This document shows positions 17,961-26,917 of a stretch of DNA of 64,000 nt, one piece after another (position 1 is the stretch's first letter; every line of letters begins with the position of its first letter). The DNA is from Paenibacillus monticola (GTDB lineage Bacteria > Bacillota > Bacilli > Paenibacillales > Paenibacillaceae): contig NZ_WJXB01000002.1 in the NCBI RefSeq assembly GCF_009664975.1, positions 682,001-746,000 on the forward strand, written 5' to 3'. The notes under the pieces are model-generated. The model worked only from the letters and a program-made list of their open reading frames with translations, made no database searches and was not told where the DNA came from. The translations under genes and the position numbers were made by a program.

Positions 17961-19106
17961 TTAAGACAACCGACCACTGAAATCTTCATAAGCAAACTGT
18001 TTGATCACCTTGATGCCCTCTTCGTCGTTATATGAAGCAATGGCCGGCAGGTTCACACCATTGAACATATGATTCTTCACCATCGTATAGTGCCCCATAT
18101 CGAGGAAGATGAGCTTGTCGCCGTACTTCAGAGGTTCCTTGAAAGAGTAATCTCCGATGACGTCTCCTGCCAGACAGGTCATACCGCCAAGTCTATAGGT
18201 GTACTCATATTCGCCAGCGGTTCCGGCACCGATGATGCCCGGTCTGTAAGGCATCGCCAGCACATCCGGCATGTGGCATTCCGCCGAAGTATCCAGAATA
18301 GCAATGTCCATTCCATTGTGCATCGTGTCCAGCACGGTCGCGATCAGATATCCGGTATTGAGCGCAATGGCCTCACCCGGCTCCAGATAGATTTGCACAT
18401 CATATTTCTCTTTCATATGCAGAATGCAGCGGACCAGTGTGTCCAGATCATAATCAGGACGGGTAATATGATGACCGCCGCCAAAATTCAGCCATTTCAT
18501 GCCTTTTAGATAAGGTCCGAATTTCTCTTCGACCACCTTGAGCGTACGCTCAAGAGTATCTGAGTTTTGCTCGCACATCGTATGAAAATGCAGTCCATCA
18601 ATGCCTTCCAGCTCTTCCGGCCGGAAATTTGGCAGTGTTACTCCCATTCTGGAGTAATTAAAGCAAGGATCGTACAGCGGTACCTCAATCTCCGAATACT
18701 CCGGATTGACACGGATGCCGCAGCTAATCTTCTTCGAAGCCTGCTGCACGCGGTCCTTGAACCGGTTCCACTGGTCGAAAGAGTTAAACACTATGTGATC
18801 ACTGTAGCCCAGCAATTCGTCAAATTCAGAGTCTACATAAGCCGGTGCATAGACATGCACCTCTTTGCCCATTTTCTCATAGCCCAGTCTGGCTTCGAAT
18901 AAGGAACTGGAGGTGACGCCATGCAGATATTTAGCCACCAGCGGATACATAGAGTGCATGGAGAATCCCTTTTGAGCTAGCAGAATTTTGGCGCCAGTGC
19001 GCTCCTGGACAGAATTCAGTACCTCAAGATTGCGCGTAAGGAGTCTTTCATCTATAAGGTAGCTGGGTGACGGCAAGGAGCTGATGTCGATATCCATATC
19101 GTCCAT
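17961..19106 (-). CDS. nspC: Carboxynorspermidine/carboxyspermidine decarboxylase
   Basis: A 381-residue PLP-dependent decarboxylase of the alanine-racemase/DapDC fold that makes (nor)spermidine from its carboxylated precursor. Visible are LLAQKGFSMHS with the PLP lysine (about 46), FHTMCEQNSD, WLNFGGGHHITR and LEPGEAIALNTGY, close to the NspC signatures. The gene immediately upstream encodes the matching dehydrogenase, 10 nt away, so both steps lie in one operon. The product could be spermidine or norspermidine; this depends on the available diamine and is not visible here. An AGGG precedes ATG 19106. Confidence 0.92.
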   Translation of the reverse strand: MDDMDIDISSLPSPSYLIDERLLTRNLEVLNSVQERTGAKILLAQKGFSMHSMYPLVAKYLHGVTSSSLFEARLGYEKMGKEVHVYAPAYVDSEFDELLGYSDHIVFNSFDQWNRFKDRVQQASKKISCGIRVNPEYSEIEVPLYDPCFNYSRMGVTLPNFRPEELEGIDGLHFHTMCEQNSDTLERTLKVVEEKFGPYLKGMKWLNFGGGHHITRPDYDLDTLVRCILHMKEKYDVQIYLEPGEAIALNTGYLIATVLDTMHNGMDIAILDTSAECHMPDVLAMPYRPGIIGAGTAGEYEYTYRLGGMTCLAGDVIGDYSFKEPLKYGDKLIFLDMGHYTMVKNHMFNGVNLPAIASYNDEEGIKVIKQFAYEDFSGRLS

Positions 19107-19116
19107 ACTCAGAGCC

Positions 19117-20316
19117 CTAATCTAGCAACGTTGGCGAGAAATCTTCTTGCCAAGGAAGCCCTTGTTTATTCAATTCATCCATGAATGGATCTGGATTAAA
19201 TTCTTCAACGTTGTATACGCCAGGTTTCTTCCAGATACCCTTTATAATTAACATAGCCCCGATCATCGCAGGAACGCCAGTGGTATAGGAAATGGCTTGG
19301 GAGCCCACCTCTGCATAACACTCTTCATGATCGCAAACATTGTAAACATAATAAGTTTTAGGTTGGCCGTCTTTGGTTCCTTGGATGATACAGCCAATGT
19401 TAGTTTTGCCTTTAGTTCTTGGTCCCAGGGAAGCTGGGTCAGGCAGAATAGCCTTTAGAAACTGCAAAGGAATAATCTCTTTGCCTTCATACATAATCGG
19501 CTCAATAGAAGTCATGCCCACATTCTCAAGCACCTTCAGGTGATTCAGATAATTCTGTGAGAAAGTCATCCAGAATCTAATCTTCTTCACACCTTTAATG
19601 TTAACCGACAAGGACTCCAATTCTTCATGGTACAAAAGATAGATATCTTTAGGACCAATCTCCGGGAGATCGTATACTTTTTTCTCAGTAAGCGGTTCAG
19701 TTTCAATCCACTCGCCATTCTCGAAATAACGGCCATTGGCAGTAATCTCACGAATATTGATTTCCGGGTTGAAGTTAGTCGCAAACGGATAACCGTGATC
19801 GCCTGCATTGGCATCCACAATATCTATTGTATGAATCTCATCAAAATAATGTTTTTGCGCATAAGCCGTGAATACACCCGTTACACCAGGGTCAAAGCCG
19901 CTGCCGAGCAATGCTGTAATACCAGCCTTCTCGAATCTTTCTTTATAAGCCCACTGCCAGGAATATTCGAATTTTGCTGTATCCTGTGGTTCGTAGTTAG
20001 CAGTATCCACATAGTGAACTCCTGTTGCCAGGCAAGCATCCATAATAGTCAGGTCCTGATATGGGAGAGCGACATTAATAACGACATCCGGCTGGAAGCT
20101 CTTGATCAGTTCAATGACCTCATCCGTATTATCAGCATCAAGTTGAGCTGTAGAAATCTTCGTGCGGCCACCGGCCAATTTATCTTTCAGAGCATCACAT
20201 TTCGCCAACGTCCGGCTAGCAATACAGATCTCTTCGAATACATCAGGGTTCTGGCAACATTTATGAACAACCACGCTGGATACGCCGCCAGCGCCAATAA
20301 TTAACGCTTTTCCCAA
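19117..20316 (-). CDS. Carboxynorspermidine/carboxyspermidine synthase (saccharopine dehydrogenase family)
   Basis: A 399-residue NAD(P)-dependent enzyme. The Rossmann start is KALIIGAGGVSSVVVHKC, and VINVALPYQDLTIMDACLATGVHYVDTANYEP matches the saccharopine-dehydrogenase family. It condenses a diamine with aspartate semialdehyde to the carboxylated polyamine that the downstream nspC product decarboxylates. This is the route that avoids decarboxylated SAM. The start is TTG, 8 nt after AGGAGG. The leader contains two 64-bp direct repeats and a good promoter. Confidence 0.92.
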   Translation of the reverse strand: MGKALIIGAGGVSSVVVHKCCQNPDVFEEICIASRTLAKCDALKDKLAGGRTKISTAQLDADNTDEVIELIKSFQPDVVINVALPYQDLTIMDACLATGVHYVDTANYEPQDTAKFEYSWQWAYKERFEKAGITALLGSGFDPGVTGVFTAYAQKHYFDEIHTIDIVDANAGDHGYPFATNFNPEINIREITANGRYFENGEWIETEPLTEKKVYDLPEIGPKDIYLLYHEELESLSVNIKGVKKIRFWMTFSQNYLNHLKVLENVGMTSIEPIMYEGKEIIPLQFLKAILPDPASLGPRTKGKTNIGCIIQGTKDGQPKTYYVYNVCDHEECYAEVGSQAISYTTGVPAMIGAMLIIKGIWKKPGVYNVEEFNPDPFMDELNKQGLPWQEDFSPTLLD

Positions 20317-20331
20317 AATTAAAACCTCCTA

Positions 20332-20457
20332 AAGTTTTGTTAGCATATGCTACTCAAGAAATTACTTCGCAAAACTACTTCGTAAGCATTGTCTTAAGTT
20401 TTGTTAGCATATGCTTCTTATGAATACTTCGCAAAACCCGCATCGTAAGCAGAGTCT
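20332..20457. repeat. Imperfect tandem 64-bp direct repeat in the polyamine-operon leader
   Basis: Copy 1 starts at 20332 and copy 2 at 20396. Each begins AAGTTTTGTTAGCATATGCT, contains ACTTCGCAAAAC in the middle and CGTAAGCA near the end. The first copy includes the palindrome TAGCATATGCTA. In each copy GTTTTG and CAAAAC could pair in RNA. The array lies between the predicted transcription start and the ribosome site. Confidence 0.8.
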
Positions 20458-20487
20458 AAAATTCCATTTGCAAAATCAACAAGGCTG

Positions 20488-20516
20488 ATTATACAGAAAG
20501 ATTTCTAAGAAATCAA
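20488..20516 (-). promoter_or_regulatory. Sigma-A promoter of the carboxy(nor)spermidine operon
   Basis: Minus strand reads TTGATT, 17 nt, TATAAT, giving a leader of about 165 nt. The rest of the 20317-20862 gap holds a second weaker TGATACAAT element near 20682-20690 and no convincing gene. Confidence 0.6.
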
Positions 20517-20804
20517 TAAAAAACGACAAAAAATGATATCCTTTGTGTAAATTCTCCTGATTTTCCTGTTAATACTCTGTTATGCATGCAAATACACTGA
20601 AATCCTTTGTTTTTCACTTGTTTATCTGTTAATCCCTAGCCTGCAGATCAGCTCATCATTATAGACTAGGACAACTAGACTATTGTATCACAGCAGAGAT
20701 AGACTTCATACGAAATATTCAAAAATCACTCGAATTACTCGCCCAAGACTAAACTCATCACATTAGTATCCACCAAATTTATCGGATTATGATAACCAAA
20801 AAAA

Positions 20805-20838
20805 AACACTGAAAGGACATCGCTGCCGTTTCAGTGTT
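20805..20838 (-). terminator. Terminator of the nitronate monooxygenase gene
   Basis: AACACTGAAA pairs perfectly with TTTCAGTGTT and is followed by a run of T on the minus strand. Confidence 0.85.
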
Positions 20839-20862
20839 TCTTATTCATTTGCAGAGAGAACG

Positions 20863-21828
20863 CTAACCCACCGGAATAGCCGCTCTTTGGTATTCCTTCA
20901 TAATATTATCGATAATTTGCTGCACAGGCAAAATCTCTTTAATCTCATGTACTCTGGACCCGGCAAACACCAAGCCATTGTGTACATCCCCTCGAAGTGA
21001 GGTGAGCAAGGATTCCATCGTGCAGAAACGATGTGAACACACTTTGAGACAATCGTTGCACTTGGCTATTCTGACTTTGGCATCATTGCTGAGCAGATCA
21101 GTGAACTCATTTCTAATCGCTCTGCCCAGCAATCCTACTGAAGATTTCACCAAGACGGTATCGCCTTGCTGAGCATCTACGTACCTCTGCTTGAAGGATA
21201 ATGGCGCATCACATTCATTACTAGCTACAAACCGGGTACCCATCTGCACACCGGAAGCGCCAATTCGCAGTGCTTTGGCCACATCTTCCCCTGTCAGAAT
21301 ACCTCCAGCAGCAATGACCGGAATATTAACCGCCTCTACCACTTCCGGCAGAATATCAAACATGGATCTGTCTGTACCCAGATGTCCGCCGGCTTCAAAG
21401 CCTTCTACCACAACTGCCGAAGCACCAAGTTTGGCGGAGATTCGAGCAAGCTTAGCCGATGAAACAATGGAAATCACCGGTGTGCCGTGCTCTTTCCCCC
21501 AGGCATACATATCTCTGGAAATTCCGGCGCCTGAAATAATGAAATCCACTTTTTCTTCCAAAGCAGCTTTCATCTTCTCGGCAAAATCCTTCATCGCAAA
21601 CAATACGTTTACGCCGATATATCCAATCCCTTTAGAGAGTTCTCTTGATTCTCGAATATGTCTTCTCAGTTCTTCAGTGGAAATACCCGTCCCGGAAATC
21701 GTCCCAATACCACCAGCATTAGCAACAGCAGCGGCAAGACCGCTAAGGGAAATACCCACACCCATACCGCCTTGAATAATAGGAACCCTGGATTTAATAC
21801 GTCCAAATTGTATGCTTGGAAAATTCAA
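20863..21828 (-). CDS. Nitronate monooxygenase / FabK-like FMN-dependent enzyme
   Basis: A 321-residue FMN TIM-barrel enzyme of the 2-nitropropane dioxygenase family. The N-terminus is RVPIIQGGMGVGISLSGLAAAVANAGGIGTIS. VVEGFEAGGHLG has the catalytic-His neighbourhood, and PVIAAGGI...GASGVQMGTRFVAS is the phosphate-binding loop. It may detoxify propionate-3-nitronate or act in fatty-acid synthesis; sequence alone does not decide. A Cys cluster (CNDCLKVCSHRFC, about 262-275) is unusual for the classical enzymes. The start is TTG 21828 behind AGAGGTG. It stands between the polyamine operon and the ABC transporter. Confidence 0.87.
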   Translation of the reverse strand: MNFPSIQFGRIKSRVPIIQGGMGVGISLSGLAAAVANAGGIGTISGTGISTEELRRHIRESRELSKGIGYIGVNVLFAMKDFAEKMKAALEEKVDFIISGAGISRDMYAWGKEHGTPVISIVSSAKLARISAKLGASAVVVEGFEAGGHLGTDRSMFDILPEVVEAVNIPVIAAGGILTGEDVAKALRIGASGVQMGTRFVASNECDAPLSFKQRYVDAQQGDTVLVKSSVGLLGRAIRNEFTDLLSNDAKVRIAKCNDCLKVCSHRFCTMESLLTSLRGDVHNGLVFAGSRVHEIKEILPVQQIIDNIMKEYQRAAIPVG

Positions 21829-21959
21829 TAAAGCACCTCTTCACTGTTTATATGGACCTTTAATTGATAGAACTCGGAAGGAGTTACAACTTCAAAGATA
21901 CCACAGTAGAAAAATTGCTGATATGACTCAACGCATGCTGAACAATGTATTTTTATCCA

Positions 21960-23930
21960 TTATTCGTAACGCAAGGATTCCATCGGGTCCAATTTAGCTG
22001 CTTTAGAGGAAGGCATCACTCCGGCGATCACACTGATTAATGTACTCACGACTAAGCCAAACAGCATATATTGCGGAGTTAGCAGAATCAGCCCAACACC
22101 AAAGCTATTGACCATAATATTATTTAAGAGGATGCTAATTCCCCACGCAGCACCAACAGCAATTACTCCACTGAACAAACCCAATAGTGCCGATTCTGAG
22201 AAGAAAATTCGGCGGATATCTTTCTTTCGGGCACCTATAGCCCGCAAAATCCCGATTTCTCTGGTCCGTTCCACAACGCTAATATTGAGAACTACTAGAA
22301 TCATTATTCCCGATACAAGCAGAGAAATACCTGCGATACTTGATAATACCCAAGAAGCCATTTTCAAGTATGTCGTAATCCGTTCCATAATACTGGCTAT
22401 TGGTGAGCTAGTGAATCCTGCTTCTCCTACCGCAGCTTTAATTCCCTCGACATCATCGATATTTGCGGCATACGCATTTAATTGACTAGGTAGTAAGCTT
22501 AAAGATTGTTTACTAAAGGCCTTATCCAGAGTTGCATAAGCAAGATATGCGTTAGATCCACTTATAGGACCACGGTCGGCCTGCTCATAGATCCCTGATA
22601 CAACTAATTCTGCAGCAACGGAAACCGGCTGATTCTGTTCATTCATTTCATTAATATATAAGTTTACTTTTTTCCCCACAAGTGATGTATAGGTAGCTTC
22701 AGAACTCAATTTCTTGGCAAAATCGGCTGTCAGAAGCACCTCATTCTCAGCAGGTAGTGCTCCTTGCTTGATATCTGCTGCTTTAATTGAATCGGTTACA
22801 GTTCCAAGTGATGAGAGCTCTTGGCTCTTATCATTGAAGACAACATTGCTCTTCCCTGTAATTGTTGTTATCTTTTCGACTCTATCCACATTTTTTATGC
22901 TGCTAATTACATCGTAATCCTGCTCGGTAAGCGGCTCGGTTGCTGTCTGTTGATTAGGACCCCGGTTTTCCATTTTCGCTTCGCCCTCAACAGCAGTCTG
23001 CTTCACCACATCAACTAGCAGCGGGTTCAAGCTTGAATTGATCTCATCATTCAAATAGCCTGTTACACCATTGCCTAAGGACAACATTAGAACCACACTT
23101 AAAATCCCGATCGCTCCACCTGTAGCTACAAGAATATTCCGCTTTGCATTTAAGGTCATATTATCGATCGCCAGTTTAAAAGAAGCGGCAAAGCTTAAAT
23201 TTTTACCTTTTTTCTCTTCCGACTCTTTTACTGCCATATACCGCTCTTTCAGATTCTGTTCTTCTTTAATGCAACCATCTTCCACCAAAACAATCCGGCT
23301 CCCAAAGTTTGCTACTCTCTGCGAATGGGTGACTGTAATAATAAGCACGCCTTTTTTCGCAATCGAATCCAGTAATTCAAGGATTTGTTCACTGGTATCC
23401 TGATCGAGCGAACCTGTTGGTTCATCTGCCAGAATAATATCCGGATCATTAGATAACGCTCTGGCTATAGCTACACGCTGTTTCTGCCCACCAGACAGCT
23501 GGTTAGGACGTTTATGCAGGTGATCTTTCAAACCAATGTCCGTCAAAATTTCCTTCGCGCGTGTTGTCCGTTCCTTCATACTGCTATCCGTCATTTGCAT
23601 CGCAATCATCACATTATCCAGCACGGACAAATGAGGAATCAGATTGAAGCTTTGAAATATAAAACCAATTTTATCTTTTCTATAAGCATCAATTTCATTT
23701 TCCTTCATGCCTCGAAGCGTCTTCCCCTGTACAATTACATCGCCCTCGTAATCAGAGTCCATCCCACCGATAATATTCATTAAGGTTGATTTGCCCGAAC
23801 CGGATTCTCCAAGAATGGAGACAAATTCACCACTTTCAAAATCCAGATTCACGTCTCTAAGCACCGACACCTTTTCTTTTCCAGCAATCCGGTATGATTT
23901 ATTCAGGTGTTTGATTTCTAATAACTTCAT
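21960..23930 (-). CDS. MacB-type ABC exporter, ATPase fused to FtsX-like permease
   Basis: A 656-residue half-transporter. The N-terminal ATPase (about 1-225) has Walker [10 protein letters not shown], signature LSGGQKQR, Walker [10 protein letters not shown] and a His switch in TVTH. A membrane helix (about 265-290), an extracellular MacB-like domain (about 290-510) and three helices (about 525-650, with [19 protein letters not shown]) follow. Such fusions export or sense antimicrobial peptides, lipids or toxins; the substrate is unknown. GGAGGAATAGTT precedes the ATG. The AraC regulator gene lies 96 nt upstream in the same direction and may be co-transcribed. Confidence 0.93.
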   Translation of the reverse strand: MKLLEIKHLNKSYRIAGKEKVSVLRDVNLDFESGEFVSILGESGSGKSTLMNIIGGMDSDYEGDVIVQGKTLRGMKENEIDAYRKDKIGFIFQSFNLIPHLSVLDNVMIAMQMTDSSMKERTTRAKEILTDIGLKDHLHKRPNQLSGGQKQRVAIARALSNDPDIILADEPTGSLDQDTSEQILELLDSIAKKGVLIITVTHSQRVANFGSRIVLVEDGCIKEEQNLKERYMAVKESEEKKGKNLSFAASFKLAIDNMTLNAKRNILVATGGAIGILSVVLMLSLGNGVTGYLNDEINSSLNPLLVDVVKQTAVEGEAKMENRGPNQQTATEPLTEQDYDVISSIKNVDRVEKITTITGKSNVVFNDKSQELSSLGTVTDSIKAADIKQGALPAENEVLLTADFAKKLSSEATYTSLVGKKVNLYINEMNEQNQPVSVAAELVVSGIYEQADRGPISGSNAYLAYATLDKAFSKQSLSLLPSQLNAYAANIDDVEGIKAAVGEAGFTSSPIASIMERITTYLKMASWVLSSIAGISLLVSGIMILVVLNISVVERTREIGILRAIGARKKDIRRIFFSESALLGLFSGVIAVGAAWGISILLNNIMVNSFGVGLILLTPQYMLFGLVVSTLISVIAGVMPSSKAAKLDPMESLRYE

Positions 23931-24026
23931 AACTATTCCTCCAGCTCCTATTATCTGTCTATCTCTTCTATTAACTGCATAGTAACACTCCTATATGTAC
24001 TGAGAGTGAACTGAAGTAATATTCTG

Positions 24027-24845
24027 CTAGGAACGTCGCAATGCTGTCGGCGGTACGCCACTGTGCTGCTTAAAGCTTTTGCTGAAATGAAATTCATCAC
24101 TGTAACCACAGCTCTGGGCAATTTCCTTCATATTCAGGCTGGTATACAGCAGCTGCTTCTTGGCGTGCTCATGGCGAATTTCGCTTAAATAGGCTTTAGG
24201 ACTCATATGAAGGTACTGTTGAAACAGGCTTCGCAAATACGAGGTGGATATCTTATACCGTTCAGCCAGCTCAAGAAACCGCAGGGGCTCGCCATAATTC
24301 CTTTCCAACTCATCTTTTACCTGCAGGAACAGGTCATAACCTAACCCTCTATCTGACTTGGCAGATTCATTAGTTTGCAGCATTTTATACAAGAGCTCAT
24401 ACAGAAGCGCCTTGGTCATTAGGTCACTTGCAAACTGACCAGGCACCCAAATTCTAGTTAATTTTTTAAATAAAACCTCATATTGATCCGCCAGTTCTTC
24501 CCCGGGTTTCAACATAAATGGTAACGGTAGCAGACCTAGTAGACTCAGCCCCAATTGATCAGGAGTAGTCTTTAAAGTGCTAAACAGCGATACTAGCACC
24601 ATTGTAATACGCAGAGGATAGTGTGGGTCGGATTCCATCTCCATGGGAAGACCTGGCTGCAAATAAAAAAGGGTTCCTGCCTCTACGCTGATTTCTTTCT
24701 CTGTCCAAAAGGTTCCTTTCCCCTCATGAATCCAGTAAAAGCTGTGAACGTCAATGTTATGGCGGTTATCTTTCCAGTCCGGCAATGTGTGTTTATCATG
24801 AATCCAGTCAATCTGAATGGCGAGATCTTGCAGTGTCTCCTCCAT
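24027..24845 (-). CDS. AraC-family transcriptional regulator
   Basis: A 272-residue regulator. The N-terminal cupin-like effector domain (about 10-110, with FYWIHEGKGTFWTEKE and LFYLQPGLP) precedes two C-terminal helix-turn-helices (about 172-270, with LAERYKISTSYLRSLFQQY and IAQSCGYSDEFHFSKSFKQHSG). The effector is probably a sugar or small metabolite. It is divergent from the acyltransferase fusion gene across 156 bp and is followed by the ABC exporter, so either could be its target. An AGGAG element precedes ATG 24845. Confidence 0.92.
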   Translation of the reverse strand: MEETLQDLAIQIDWIHDKHTLPDWKDNRHNIDVHSFYWIHEGKGTFWTEKEISVEAGTLFYLQPGLPMEMESDPHYPLRITMVLVSLFSTLKTTPDQLGLSLLGLLPLPFMLKPGEELADQYEVLFKKLTRIWVPGQFASDLMTKALLYELLYKMLQTNESAKSDRGLGYDLFLQVKDELERNYGEPLRFLELAERYKISTSYLRSLFQQYLHMSPKAYLSEIRHEHAKKQLLYTSLNMKEIAQSCGYSDEFHFSKSFKQHSGVPPTALRRS

Positions 24846-24907
24846 GGACAGGCTCCTTATAATCTATTCAACTACAGATGAATAAAGCATAGAATTCAGA
24901 AGCGTTT

Positions 24908-24913
24908 TTGACA
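24908..24913 (+). promoter_or_regulatory. -35 box of the acyltransferase-fusion gene
   Basis: TTGACA lies about 90 nt upstream of the start at 25002. No clear -10 follows at 16-18 bp, as expected of a promoter needing an activator such as the divergent AraC protein. Confidence 0.3.
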
Positions 24914-25001
24914 AGCTATTCGTGTTCATATTGCCATGTTTATTCCTTAGCGTGGCTGATAAACTGATAACAAAATCGAACCGTTAGGGAGGAGACTCTT
25001 T

Positions 25002-26702
25002 ATGACAGTGCAAGATCGACCCCACATTCAGGAATTGGATTACATGCCATGGATTGAAAAAACAGCTCAGGACAGAGCGGAACAGACCCTTCATCAACAG
25101 CAGCTTGCAGCCAAATATACATGTTGCTTTGGCGAAGATAGTTTCGTGTCACCACAAGCAGTGGTTTTCCCGGATAGGCTACAGATGGGGGACCGCAGTT
25201 ATATTGCCGGAGGCGCACTAATCCGCAATACTACGCTTACCATGGGCAAAGATTGTTCTATTAATAGTTATTGTATTATCACTGGGACAATCACGATGGG
25301 CGATGGTGTGAGAATTGCTTCGCATGTCAGTATCTATGGATTCAATCATGGTCACGCGTCTACTCAGATCCCTATTTTTCAGCAGCCGTCAACTTCTAAG
25401 GGGATCGAGATCGGGGATGATGTGTGGATTGGAGCCCACACGGTCATTGTTGACGGTGTACATATTGGTGCTCACAGCATCATAGCGGCAGGTTCAATAG
25501 TAACAAAGAATGTAGCTGCTTATAGTGTAATTGGAGGGAATCCGGCCAAACTGATCCGCAGCAGACTTCCTGCTGAACCTGGGTCACACTTCCCAAAGAA
25601 GCTGGAGGAGCCCACGTTGAACGAACAAACCTTGGAACAAAAATTGCAGATCTTTGGCGAGCAAGCTCGCGAACAATTGATTCCTTTGCTCCAGCATTAT
25701 TCAGTATCCAGTGAACACGAAAGTTTTGTTCAGGATCAGCAGCCGAATTTCAAACGAACCGTCCGTGCGTATTGTGATGCTATCGAGATTGCGGCCATGT
25801 TCGGCAGCTTGCCGCCCGGCTGGACCCGTGAAGAACTAATTACTAAACTGCAGGGCTTTCAGGATATCGCCACAGGTCTACTTCCCGATCCCTGGTCTCT
25901 CCCCGCACCAGAGGTATATAAACCGGAGCTGTTGTCGGATCATTTAGCCCGCTATCATCTACTGGCGGTAGGCTATGCACTCGAAGTGCTAGGGGATTCC
26001 TTGCTCCATCCCATTCAGGTAGTGGAGCAGATGAGCACAGAAACTTTATTTCAGCACTTGGATGCGATGCCTTGGAGCCATGAAGCGTGGGGCTGTGGGG
26101 ATTGGATTGACTGCTATGCAACAGGAATCTATCATAATCTGCTGCATTTCAAATCCCGGAAACGCCCTGATGATCTATTCGGCTGGTTGCAGACGCATTG
26201 CGATGCACACTCTGGCCTATGGGGTTCCCCTAGCGCAGAAGACGGCTGGCTGCAGCCCGTTAACGGATTTTATCGGCTGACTCGCGCTACTTACGCCCAA
26301 TTTGGCATTCCTTTGCCCTACCCAGAGCAGGCTATCGATACTATTCTTGCTCACAGCCGGAATCGCAAGTTCTTCGGGGAGAACCGTTTGAACGCCTGCA
26401 ACATCCTTGATGTAGCCCATCCTTTATGGCTCTGCCTGAAGCAGACCAATTACCGTAAAGCAGAAATCATCTATTGGGCGGAAAATCAACTTGTGGTGAT
26501 ACTGAACAACTGGGTCAACGAGCGAGGTTTTAGCTTTCATTTGACGCAGACGCAGAATACAGGGCTGCAAGGAACGGAAATGTGGCTAAGTATTATTTAC
26601 CTTTTAGCAGATATTTGCGGTATCAGTTATTCCCTGGGCTATCAGCCTAAAGGAGTGCATCGGACCGATCCTGCTTATTCACTAGCTTCTTCTAAAGCTT
26701 AA
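25002..26702 (+). CDS. Hexapeptide-repeat acyltransferase fused to an alpha-helical C-terminal domain
   Basis: A 566-residue soluble protein in two parts. Residues about 45-190 form a left-handed beta-helix acyltransferase with repeated I/V-G hexapeptides (IEIGDDVWIGAHTVIVDGVHIGAHSIIAAGSIVTKN) and the His-containing loop GFNHGHAS. Residues about 215-566 are helical. Their Trp- and Gly-rich turns (WGCGDWIDCYATGIYHNLLHF, HSGLWGSPSAEDGWLQPVNGFYRLTRA) recall an alpha/alpha toroid. The first part would acetylate a sugar or antibiotic-like acceptor. The second has no function I can name. GGGAGGAGA precedes the ATG. An AraC gene diverges from it. Confidence 0.8.
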   Translation: MTVQDRPHIQELDYMPWIEKTAQDRAEQTLHQQQLAAKYTCCFGEDSFVSPQAVVFPDRLQMGDRSYIAGGALIRNTTLTMGKDCSINSYCIITGTITMGDGVRIASHVSIYGFNHGHASTQIPIFQQPSTSKGIEIGDDVWIGAHTVIVDGVHIGAHSIIAAGSIVTKNVAAYSVIGGNPAKLIRSRLPAEPGSHFPKKLEEPTLNEQTLEQKLQIFGEQAREQLIPLLQHYSVSSEHESFVQDQQPNFKRTVRAYCDAIEIAAMFGSLPPGWTREELITKLQGFQDIATGLLPDPWSLPAPEVYKPELLSDHLARYHLLAVGYALEVLGDSLLHPIQVVEQMSTETLFQHLDAMPWSHEAWGCGDWIDCYATGIYHNLLHFKSRKRPDDLFGWLQTHCDAHSGLWGSPSAEDGWLQPVNGFYRLTRATYAQFGIPLPYPEQAIDTILAHSRNRKFFGENRLNACNILDVAHPLWLCLKQTNYRKAEIIYWAENQLVVILNNWVNERGFSFHLTQTQNTGLQGTEMWLSIIYLLADICGISYSLGYQPKGVHRTDPAYSLASSKA

Positions 26703-26799
26703 TAAATACCTAATATTGCACATGCACGATAGATGCCGATTATTACCATTAAACTGTCATTTACCGCCTTTTACTGCGTTATTTACCTCCTTTTTGCCT

Positions 26800-26828
26800 T
26801 TGACACATTACAACTTCCGGAGCATAAT
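26800..26828 (+). promoter_or_regulatory. Sigma-A promoter of the LtaS-family gene
   Basis: TTGACA, 17 nt, CATAAT, ending about 90 nt before the start at 26918. Confidence 0.65.
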
Positions 26829-26917
26829 TACTTTCGGCGCATTTTTGAATTTTATTGCAATATAGAAGGTACATCCGGTGTCTTCATGTGTTAGCGCAAA
26901 GGAGGATGGAAAATTTT

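Noticed and set aside
19627..20304. 225-codon plus-strand open frame
   Set aside because: Antisense to the saccharopine-dehydrogenase-family gene, with composition of a shadow frame.
20332..20457. Possible CRISPR array
   Set aside because: Only two copies, directly adjacent, with no unique spacers and no cas genes.
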